Shown here: piece by piece, positions 1-5,002 of the stretch
Layout of the letters: each line of letters opens with the position of its first letter
Position numbering within the stretch: the stretch's first letter is position 1
NCBI GenBank assembly: GCA_030149115.1
Contig: JASBSE010000307.1
Location: forward strand, 1 to 5,002
DNA from: Winogradskyella sp.
GTDB lineage: Bacteria; Bacteroidota; Bacteroidia; Flavobacteriales; Flavobacteriaceae
Length of the DNA stretch: 5,002 bases
Reading direction: 5' to 3'
Program-made: the position numbers and the translations under genes
Notes under the pieces: generated by a model
Seen by the model: the letters and a program-made list of their open reading frames with translations, nothing else
What the model was told of the DNA's origin: nothing
Databases searched by the model: none

Positions 1-1131
1 TATTTTAGACATTGGGTGCGCCGTTGCAGCTTCGTAATTAGCCTTAGCAATACTTAAACGATGTGCTTCATTGGTAACTAAAGCTTCTATGGCTAAAGCC
101 ATACTTTTAACACTAGTTGGCTCAAAAAACTCTCCTTTATAGCCTTCATCTTGTACTAATAAAGCTAAGTCGCCCAAATCTGGCATTACTACAGCCTTTC
201 CATAACTTCCAGCCTGATGTAATACTCCAGAACTTCCTGTTGTTGATGTATAAGGAAATACAACAACGGCACTTTCCTTAAAAATAAACGGTACATCTTC
301 TTCCTCTACATATCCTGTAAATCTTACTTGTGGTATATGCTTATAATCTTCTTGTACCTTGTCTAAGTATCCTGGCACGTTAGGGTTATCTGTTCCTGCA
401 ATTACAACCTCCATATCTAAACCTGTAGATTGCCTTACCTTTTCTACTGCTTCAATCATACCTTCAACTTTTTTGTAAGTACCAAACTTACCAAAGGTCA
501 TTATTTGAAGTGGCCCTTTTGGCAATGAGTAATCTGGTTTTTCTGGAATTTCAAATGTACCATGCGGAATTAATTTCACGTTTTTAGCATTGTACTTCTC
601 TTCTAAAATATCTACATATTTCTGCATGGTTACAGCTACTGTATCTGCTTTTAAGATTAATCTTGTTAAGGTAGAGCCTATAAAACTGTATATTTTTTGC
701 ATCAATTTGTTTGATGTAAAACCAGCTGAACCTAAATCAACTTCCTCTAATATATTGTGAAGTAATACGACATTAGGAATTCGTTTCAGCTTACACACCA
801 ATGGTAACATTAGTCCTAAAGCAGCTGCAACTTTCTTGTCGCCAAACTTCATGAATTGTAAATTAAACAACACTGAATCTGGCTTAGTTTGGTTAATGGC
901 TCTGGTAACAGAAAAAATAGTCTTATAACTGTTAAACGACCAACATTCTTTTACGGTAATCTTACAGCCCGCTTCTTCAAACTGAAGATCTTTATCTCCT
1001 TCTGTTTTATCCGTTAACAAGATTAGTTCAGTTACATCCTGATGCTTTCTAAATTGTTTTACTAAATGATACGCATACTCATTTAACGTAACTTTACTTG
1101 GTGGATATGCTGTAACGATTGCTAATTTCAT
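1..1131 (-). CDS. GT4-type glycosyltransferase (3' end missing)
   Basis: Open frame of 377 codons with no stop before the left window edge; the family is usually 370-400 residues, so little is missing. It likely transfers a sugar from a nucleotide-activated donor to a growing saccharide at the cytoplasmic face of the inner membrane. Seen in the translation: an N-terminal Rossmann start (MKLAIVTAYPP) followed by NEYAYHLV, as in GT-B enzymes that begin YPP..G..EY; the LLHN segment with His125-Asn126 at the end of a strand; and the second-domain start MTFGKFGTYKKVEGMIEAV at about 211-229, where GT4 enzymes carry G-x-x-x-x-x-K-G. In the donor-site region (about 293-313) the usual E-x7-E motif is absent: Thr298 and Gln306 occupy the two Glu positions within TTGSSGVLHQAGSYG. 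Start chosen at 1131 because it gives the complete first beta strand. It lies behind the flippase gene with a 101-bp gap containing its own putative promoter. Family call is secure; donor and acceptor sugars are unknown. Confidence 0.92.
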   Translation of the reverse strand, partial: MKLAIVTAYPPSKVTLNEYAYHLVKQFRKHQDVTELILLTDKTEGDKDLQFEEAGCKITVKECWSFNSYKTIFSVTRAINQTKPDSVLFNLQFMKFGDKKVAAALGLMLPLVCKLKRIPNVVLLHNILEEVDLGSAGFTSNKLMQKIYSFIGSTLTRLILKADTVAVTMQKYVDILEEKYNAKNVKLIPHGTFEIPEKPDYSLPKGPLQIMTFGKFGTYKKVEGMIEAVEKVRQSTGLDMEVVIAGTDNPNVPGYLDKVQEDYKHIPQVRFTGYVEEEDVPFIFKESAVVVFPYTSTTGSSGVLHQAGSYGKAVVMPDLGDLALLVQDEGYKGEFFEPTSVKSMALAIEALVTNEAHRLSIAKANYEAATAHPMSKI

Positions 1132-1158
1132 AATACTTGGTTTTTGTTAATTGCACTA

Positions 1159-1166
1159 CAAATTTG
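1159..1166 (-). promoter_or_regulatory. Putative -7 promoter box (CAAATTTG) for the glycosyltransferase gene
   Basis: On the minus strand CAAATTTG matches the Bacteroidota sigma-A -7 consensus TAnnTTTG except at the first base. The expected transcript start is about 6-7 nt further on, near 1152, giving a leader of about 20 nt. No TTG lies 17-23 bp upstream; the only nearby TTG is about 8 bp away. That suggests a weak or activator-dependent promoter. Support comes from the operator-like element sitting at the same distance as in the STAS promoter. Confidence 0.45.
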
Positions 1167-1198
1167 AGGGATAACAAGGACTCTTTTGATTGGTTTTA

Positions 1199-1229
1199 GA
1201 CCGTTCGCGATTTACTGTAGACGAGCGGT
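1199..1229 (-). promoter_or_regulatory. Operator-like element, copy 1 (upstream of glycosyltransferase)
   Basis: A 31-bp element with outer 9-mers ACCGCTCGT and GCGAACGGT separated by 12 bp (CTACAGTAAATC). Its core TCRTCTACAGYAAATYGC is shared with copy 2 at 2883-2913, and it ends exactly 32 bp before the -7-like box. In this copy the outer parts also form a dyad (ACCGCTCG against CGAACGGT, one mismatch). The first 9-mer fits the published LytTR box pattern [TA][AC][CA]GTTN[AG][TG] at all positions but one. Binding by a LytTR-type regulator is an inference. The element starts 3 bp after the flippase stop, so it is clear of coding sequence. Confidence 0.5.
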
Positions 1230-1232
1230 AAA

Positions 1233-2492
1233 TTAGTTTAGGTTAAGCTTTTTCTGTCTTACGACTTCCTGTCTAAAGAATGCTAACTGGATGACTAATA
1301 ATAAAGCCATAGCTACAATTTGCATTTGAACTACTTGTGTTAAACTATTGTGATAAAGCACTACCAGAGCAACCTGTAACATTCCGAATACACCAGAAAT
1401 AATTACTGGCACATATTTATCTAAAGACAAATAGTAATATGCAAATATGTTAGACAGCGCAAACATGGAAGTAGCAATGGCATATTGCCATAATAATGGT
1501 GCCATATCAATATAAGCTTCACCAAAAAGCAACTTGATGATTAGCTCTGGAAACACTGAACAACTGATAACGATTACTATTGAAATAAAAGCTATATAAC
1601 CTACATATTTAAATAAAACCGAAGCCGTTTCCTTGCCCTGTTTTTTAAGTTCTACGACTGCTGGTAGTAATAGCATTACAAACATCCAGGCAATAAAATA
1701 TATGATACGACCAATCAATGCTAAAGAAGCATACAAACCTGCTTCATATGATTCAAAATAGTGTTTCACCAATAAGATGTCACTATTGTTTATAATAATT
1801 TGAGTTAACTCGTAAAACGCGGTTAACAAAAAGAAGTGTTTTATTTGTTTGCTATGAGCAGCATCTAACTTTAAAGTTTTACTAAAACTAATCTGGCTCA
1901 TTTTAAAAGGAAATAGTCCAAACACAAAAGAGAGCAAAATACCTAAAGCAATAACCCAAGACGCTTTGATCTCAAAGACAAGAATAATTGCCAACGTAAT
2001 AAGTAATCGGCTTAACATTTCACCTTGGTAGGTTATTGATAACGATTTATAAGCCTTTTTTCCTTGATAGGTTCCTCTGTTGACACTCATTAAAAAATAA
2101 AGTGGAACACCACAACCAAAAATGGTAAACATGTAAGGTGATGATGTATTAAAAACAGATTGCAATTCTGACGCAAAAACTACTATTAAGAAACCAAAAA
2201 TTAAGCCAACCAAAAGCGACTGCTTATAAACCTTAGCTACAAAACTTTTAAATATATCACCTTCAAATAATACCGAAAATTTAGCAGTGACCAACTGAAA
2301 GGTCATTGCCACAAAAGACAGTACTAACAAAAACGTAATGAGTACAGCTGCATCTGCAAATTGTGCTGGTCCTAAGACACGACCTAAAATAAGATTGTAT
2401 AAATAGTTACCTCCATTTACAGCCAAAACACTTATCATAAAAAGTTGTTCTGGTGTTATTTTTCTGGATTTTAAAATTGCTAAGGCCTGCAT
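1233..2492 (-). CDS. Polysaccharide/oligosaccharide flippase, Wzx/PST type
   Basis: A 419-residue inner-membrane protein with about twelve hydrophobic segments, roughly at residues 17-37, 49-68, 93-110, 120-137, 162-174, 178-195, 219-240, 252-280, 295-320, 333-358, 362-382 and 394-410, separated by short Lys/Arg-rich loops. The N-terminal stretch NYLYNLILGRVLGPAQFADA is typical of the polysaccharide-transport branch of the MOP superfamily, where a Y..lilgR.LGp..fg pattern follows the first helix. Such proteins flip lipid-linked saccharides from the cytoplasmic to the periplasmic face. Length is normal for the family (400-500). The C-terminus is basic (RQKKLNLN). Start at 2492 chosen because it gives a short cytoplasmic leader before helix 1; Met19 would cut into that helix. 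It follows the STAS gene by 30 nt, too little for a separate promoter, so the two are probably co-transcribed. Substrate is unknown. A sugar-unrelated MOP transporter is possible but unlikely beside a glycosyltransferase. Confidence 0.93.
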   Translation of the reverse strand: MQALAILKSRKITPEQLFMISVLAVNGGNYLYNLILGRVLGPAQFADAAVLITFLLVLSFVAMTFQLVTAKFSVLFEGDIFKSFVAKVYKQSLLVGLIFGFLIVVFASELQSVFNTSSPYMFTIFGCGVPLYFLMSVNRGTYQGKKAYKSLSITYQGEMLSRLLITLAIILVFEIKASWVIALGILLSFVFGLFPFKMSQISFSKTLKLDAAHSKQIKHFFLLTAFYELTQIIINNSDILLVKHYFESYEAGLYASLALIGRIIYFIAWMFVMLLLPAVVELKKQGKETASVLFKYVGYIAFISIVIVISCSVFPELIIKLLFGEAYIDMAPLLWQYAIATSMFALSNIFAYYYLSLDKYVPVIISGVFGMLQVALVVLYHNSLTQVVQMQIVAMALLLVIQLAFFRQEVVRQKKLNLN

Positions 2493-2522
2493 AACGATTA
2501 AGTTTTAGGTGATTTAAATATT

Positions 2523-2801
2523 TTATGCAGCCAATTCAAAAGCGCCTAATTGCTCTTTATGATTACTTCCATCTCCTATTATCGAAAAGGTTGTGTTAGT
2601 TTCTTTAGCAAATCTGTATAACCCTTTTAATGTCAAAAGACCGTTCACATCTATATGTGCAATTTGTTTTAGATCTAAACACACTTCTCCAAAAGATGAT
2701 AATAATAGCTCACAATGATTTTTTAATCCTTTTGCAGTAGACGCATTAAGTGAACCTCCTATTAATAATACTCCGTTTGTTTCTGTAATTGTAAGTGCCA
2801 T
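2523..2801 (-). CDS. Small single-domain STAS protein
   Basis: A 92-residue soluble protein with the STAS (anti-sigma-factor antagonist) fold pattern: first strand LTITETNGVLLIGGSLNAST (3-22), the helix AKGLKNHCELLLSSF, strand EVCLDL (39-44), the signature region IAHIDVNGLLTLKGLYRFAKE, then strand FSIIG. In SpoIIAA-like proteins the signature is D-S-S/A-G with a phosphorylatable Ser; here it reads D51-V52-N53-G54, so that Ser is absent and classic partner-switch phosphorylation looks unlikely. The frame stays open upstream to an ATG at 2894, but that extension would run through the predicted promoter box and operator, and STAS domains normally begin a few residues before the first strand. The ATG at 2801 (MALTIT) is therefore preferred; an ATG at 2834 is a second possibility. 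It is the first gene before the flippase (30-nt gap). A regulatory or scaffolding role in the saccharide pathway is an inference from position. No kinase, phosphatase or sigma factor is visible in the window. Confidence 0.85.
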   Translation of the reverse strand: MALTITETNGVLLIGGSLNASTAKGLKNHCELLLSSFGEVCLDLKQIAHIDVNGLLTLKGLYRFAKETNTTFSIIGDGSNHKEQLGAFELAA

Positions 2802-2842
2802 AATCTTGTAATTTTTAAATTGGTTTTCATTCATTTCTGACA

Positions 2843-2850
2843 CAAATATC
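2843..2850 (-). promoter_or_regulatory. Putative -7 promoter box (GATATTTG) for the STAS-flippase operon
   Basis: On the minus strand GATATTTG fits TAnnTTTG apart from the first base, the same deviation as in the box upstream of the glycosyltransferase gene. The expected transcript start near 2836 leaves a leader of about 35 nt before the preferred STAS ATG at 2801 and excludes the upstream ATGs at 2864 and 2894. There is no TTG at the -33 distance. The box lies 32 bp downstream of operator copy 2. Confidence 0.45.
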
Positions 2851-2882
2851 TTCCGTATTTCCATGTATGAGCGTTCTATTTC

Positions 2883-2913
2883 GATGGATGGCAATTTGCT
2901 GTAGATGAATGAA
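2883..2913 (-). promoter_or_regulatory. Operator-like element, copy 2 (upstream of STAS-flippase)
   Basis: The second 31-bp element aligns with copy 1 at 20 of 31 positions, and the 18-bp core TCRTCTACAGYAAATYGC has 15 identities and 3 transitions. Here the outer 9-mers TTCATTCAT and GCCATCCAT are direct repeats (6 of 9 identical) with a 21-bp period, i.e. 9 bp plus a 12-bp spacer or about two helical turns. LytTR-family regulators are known to bind such paired 9-bp boxes with 12-13 bp spacers. The match to the LytTR box pattern is only partial, so the regulator family is an inference. The element lies 44 bp before the divergent TPR-barrel ATG and could act on that gene too. Confidence 0.5.
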
Positions 2914-2957
2914 GCACTACCTTACCGTAACTTGCAATTAGTTAAAATGCAACAGAA

Positions 2958-5002
2958 ATGAAGACTCTAAAATCATTAGCTATTATCGGTTTTTTAGCGT
3001 TTGCTATGGGCTCATCAGCTCAGAATATGCAAGAAGGTTTTACTCAGTTAGAAACTGGGCAATATGCTAAAGCCGAACAATTCTTTAATGACGTATTAAA
3101 GAATTACCCGAATAACAAAACAGCACGTTTGTGTTATGGTCGTGCTATTGGACTAAATGGAAAAGCTGAAGCTGCCAATGCTTTATTTTCAGATTTACTG
3201 AAGGATTATCCTAATGATTTTGAAGTCAAGCTTAATTACGGTGAATCTCTACTTTGGAATCGCAACTTTACAGATGCCAAAACCTATTACAGCATTTTAG
3301 TAACCGAAGACCCTAAAAATTTTGCCGCATTATTAGGTTTTGCTAATACACTGTCCAATCTCAAAGAATACGAAAACGCTTTAATCTATGTCAACAAAGC
3401 TTTAGACGCCTCACCAGAAAACCCAAATGCTTTGACTTCCAAAAAATACATCTATTTAGGTTATGCCTACCAAAATCAGCAAGGACAGAACTATGAAAAA
3501 GCTGAAGAACTGCTAAATAAAAACTTAGAGCTGTTTGGTAACGATAAAGACACCTTGTTAAATCTGGCCAATCTATATCTTATATGGGAAAAGTATGATG
3601 AAGCACAAAACATACACAACCGCTTATCCGAACAATCTGAACATAACACTATTGCCTTAAACGGTTTAGCTTTAGTCTCTCATTTAAAAGGTAAAGAAAA
3701 ACAAGCTTTATCCTTAAGTACTCAAGCCTACAATAGCATGAATCATTCTACTGATAAGACAATAAAACAACAAACAACAGAGCGCTATGCACAAGCTTTA
3801 ATATGGAACAAAAAGTTTAAAGCAGCTTCAGAGCTGATAGATCAACTTATTACTAAATACCCAAACGAAAACTGGGTTTTGGCTTTGCGTGCTACTTTAA
3901 ACATTTATAAAAGTAACTTTAAAAAGAGTCTTGAAGATTACAACCAAATTCTAGTTAATGACAGTACATCTTTTGATGGCAACTTAGGAAAAGCCAACGT
4001 ATTAAAAGCACTAGGAAGAACCAACGAAGCCTATACCTCAGCAGAAAACACTTTAAAATTTTACGATAAACAAAAGGATGCAACTAATTTTATAAACCAA
4101 TTAGATTTAAGTTTTAGCCCTACAGTTGACACCAAAGCATCGCACACCTTTGATAACGGAGACAACGAAGCTTACACATTCTCAGCAAATGTTACGTATC
4201 CGTTATCTACGAAATTAGAGCTTTTAGGAAATTACAGTTACCGTAGCACTAACAACAGTGTTACTAGTGTTTCTGCAAGTGCTAATAACTTATCGTTTGG
4301 GTTATCATATCAGCTTGTACCTAATATGACATTGAAAGGTATTGCCGGACTTAACTCTGCTAAAGCTGAAAACAGTGATTACAACCAATTGCTAACAGAA
4401 CTGGCTTTAAATATTAAAACCTTTAAATTACAAACGCTAGAACTAGGATATAAACGCCAAGTAGAAAGCTTTAATGCAGACCTCTTAGACCGAGAGCTAG
4501 TACAAAACAACTACTATGCTAATTACAATCTTAGTACAAATTTTAATTTAGGTTGGTACACGCAGTTAATCCATACCTCGCAAAATGATGGTAATACCAG
4601 AAATCTTTTATTTACTTCTTTATACTATAACATTTTACCAAAGCCTGGATTAAAAGCAGGTGTAAACTATCAGCACATTACTTTTAAAGACCAAGTACCA
4701 ACAATATACTTTAGCCCAGAACAATTTAATGCTTACGAGGTTTTTATAAACCTTATTAAAGATGAGGCTGTTGCTAAACCAAAAGAATGGTTTTATAATC
4801 TTACAGGTGCCTTCGGTTACCAGTTTATAGAAAACGACCCAAAACAAACTGCATACAGAATACAAAGTGCTTTTGGCTACAAATTTTCTGAACGCAGCTT
4901 ACTTAACGTTTATGGTACGCACAGTAATATTGCTTCTGCTACCGCTGCTGGTTTTACGTTTACTGAGGTTGGATTGCGTTTTAAGTGGGTATTTTTGAAG
5001 AA
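2958..5002 (+). CDS. Secreted TPR plus outer-membrane beta-barrel protein, probable exopolysaccharide exporter (3' end missing)
   Basis: Open frame of 681 complete codons running off the right edge. Residues 1-21 form a signal peptide (KTLK, then a hydrophobic core, then GSSA before Gln22). Residues about 23-370 are helical TPR-like repeats, e.g. GFTQLETGQYAKAEQFF, with recurring Tyr-Pro-Asn helix ends (NYPNN, DYPND, KYPNE) spaced about one or more repeats apart. From about residue 382 (LDLSFSPTVD) to the end the sequence alternates polar and hydrophobic residues with many Tyr/Phe/Asn, as in a 14-16-strand outer-membrane barrel, and the visible end GLRFKWVF looks like a terminal strand with its beta-signal, so only a few codons should be missing. 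Tyr-Phe-Ser-Pro at 584-587 (IYFSPEQFNAY) resembles the YxSPxxY/F motif near the C-terminus of BcsC-type cellulose exporters. This layout matches BcsC, PgaA and, for the barrel, YaiO-like proteins, which guide polysaccharide through periplasm and outer membrane. The gene is divergent from a flippase/glycosyltransferase cluster, consistent with export. The transported polymer is unknown. Confidence 0.88.
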   Translation, partial: MKTLKSLAIIGFLAFAMGSSAQNMQEGFTQLETGQYAKAEQFFNDVLKNYPNNKTARLCYGRAIGLNGKAEAANALFSDLLKDYPNDFEVKLNYGESLLWNRNFTDAKTYYSILVTEDPKNFAALLGFANTLSNLKEYENALIYVNKALDASPENPNALTSKKYIYLGYAYQNQQGQNYEKAEELLNKNLELFGNDKDTLLNLANLYLIWEKYDEAQNIHNRLSEQSEHNTIALNGLALVSHLKGKEKQALSLSTQAYNSMNHSTDKTIKQQTTERYAQALIWNKKFKAASELIDQLITKYPNENWVLALRATLNIYKSNFKKSLEDYNQILVNDSTSFDGNLGKANVLKALGRTNEAYTSAENTLKFYDKQKDATNFINQLDLSFSPTVDTKASHTFDNGDNEAYTFSANVTYPLSTKLELLGNYSYRSTNNSVTSVSASANNLSFGLSYQLVPNMTLKGIAGLNSAKAENSDYNQLLTELALNIKTFKLQTLELGYKRQVESFNADLLDRELVQNNYYANYNLSTNFNLGWYTQLIHTSQNDGNTRNLLFTSLYYNILPKPGLKAGVNYQHITFKDQVPTIYFSPEQFNAYEVFINLIKDEAVAKPKEWFYNLTGAFGYQFIENDPKQTAYRIQSAFGYKFSERSLLNVYGTHSNIASATAAGFTFTEVGLRFKWVFLK

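Larger units (their letters stand above)
1132..1232 (-). promoter_or_regulatory. Intergenic control region upstream of the glycosyltransferase gene
   Basis: This 101-bp gap between two same-strand genes holds a 31-bp operator-like element just after the flippase stop, a 32-bp spacer and a -7-like box, followed by about 27 nt to the ATG. The leader is A-rich (TTAACAAAAACCAAGTATT before the ATG) and has no clear Shine-Dalgarno sequence, as is common in Bacteroidota. The glycosyltransferase gene may thus be transcribed from here as well as by read-through from the upstream operon. Confidence 0.5.
2802..2957. promoter_or_regulatory. Divergent control region between the STAS operon and the TPR-barrel gene
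   Basis: With the STAS start at 2801, 156 bp separate the two divergent genes. The leftward half contains a -7-like box and the 31-bp operator-like element copy 2. For the rightward gene I see no good TAnnTTTG box with a matching TTG; GCAATTTG at 2891-2898 lies within the operator and is a poor match. A short inverted repeat, TTGCA at 2932-2936 against TGCAA at 2948-2952, sits just before the rightward ATG. The last 20 bases before that ATG are A-rich and lack a clear Shine-Dalgarno sequence. Confidence 0.55.

Noticed and set aside
237..267. Inverted repeat GTTGTTG / CAACAAC-like stretch inside the glycosyltransferase gene.
   Set aside because: It falls within well-conserved coding sequence and is explained by Thr/Val codons (ACAACA and GTTGTT).
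1199..1229. Dyad just after the flippase stop, considered as an intrinsic terminator.
   Set aside because: The loop is long (about 14 nt), there is no following T tract on the minus strand, and the same core recurs upstream of the STAS gene where no terminator is needed.
2802..2894. N-terminal extension of the STAS protein to an ATG at 2894 (31 extra residues).
   Set aside because: The extension would overlap the conserved operator and the -7-like box, is charged and unlike a STAS N-terminus, and the ATG at 2801 gives a normal 92-residue domain.
2932..2952. Short inverted repeat TTGCA/TGCAA before the rightward ATG.
   Set aside because: Arms of only 5 bp in AT-rich DNA and no second copy seen; too weak to call an operator on its own.
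4650..4865. Minus-strand open frame of 71 codons, rich in Phe, Val, Trp and Lys.
   Set aside because: It is an antisense shadow of the barrel-coding part of the TPR-barrel gene, with no recognisable domain or promoter.

Overview
The base composition (AT-rich), the A-rich leaders without clear Shine-Dalgarno sequences and the promoter-like TTTG boxes suggest a member of the Bacteroidota, most likely Flavobacteriaceae. That placement is an inference from sequence style and protein flavour; there is no rRNA or marker gene here. The window looks like part of an envelope or exopolysaccharide production and export locus.

Layout: three genes run leftward on the minus strand and one runs rightward on the plus strand, from a shared divergent control region at about 2802-2957. 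Leftward, in transcription order, are a small single-domain STAS protein (2523-2801), a 12-helix polysaccharide flippase of the Wzx/PST type (1233-2492, 30 nt behind the STAS gene), and a GT4-type glycosyltransferase (1131 down to the left edge, 3' end missing). Rightward is a large secreted protein (2958 to the right edge, last few codons missing). It has a signal peptide, a TPR superhelix and a C-terminal outer-membrane beta-barrel, the layout of polysaccharide exporters such as BcsC and PgaA. Together the genes could build a saccharide (glycosyltransferase), move it across the inner membrane (flippase) and take it through periplasm and outer membrane (TPR-barrel), with the STAS protein as a possible regulator or scaffold.

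The most interesting signal is non-coding. A 31-bp element occurs twice on the minus strand, once upstream of the STAS-flippase pair (2883-2913) and once upstream of the glycosyltransferase (1199-1229). The two copies share an 18-bp core with 15 identities and 3 transitions. Each lies exactly 32 bp upstream of an 8-bp box resembling the Bacteroidota -7 element (NAnnTTTG), and neither promoter has a TTG at the usual -33 position. This looks like a dedicated activator-dependent operator-promoter module that ties the two transcription units into one regulon. The two 9-bp flanks separated by 12 bp resemble the binding-site layout of LytTR-family response regulators, but the regulator itself is not in the window.

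No tRNA, rRNA, CRISPR array, insertion sequence or convincing intrinsic terminator was seen.
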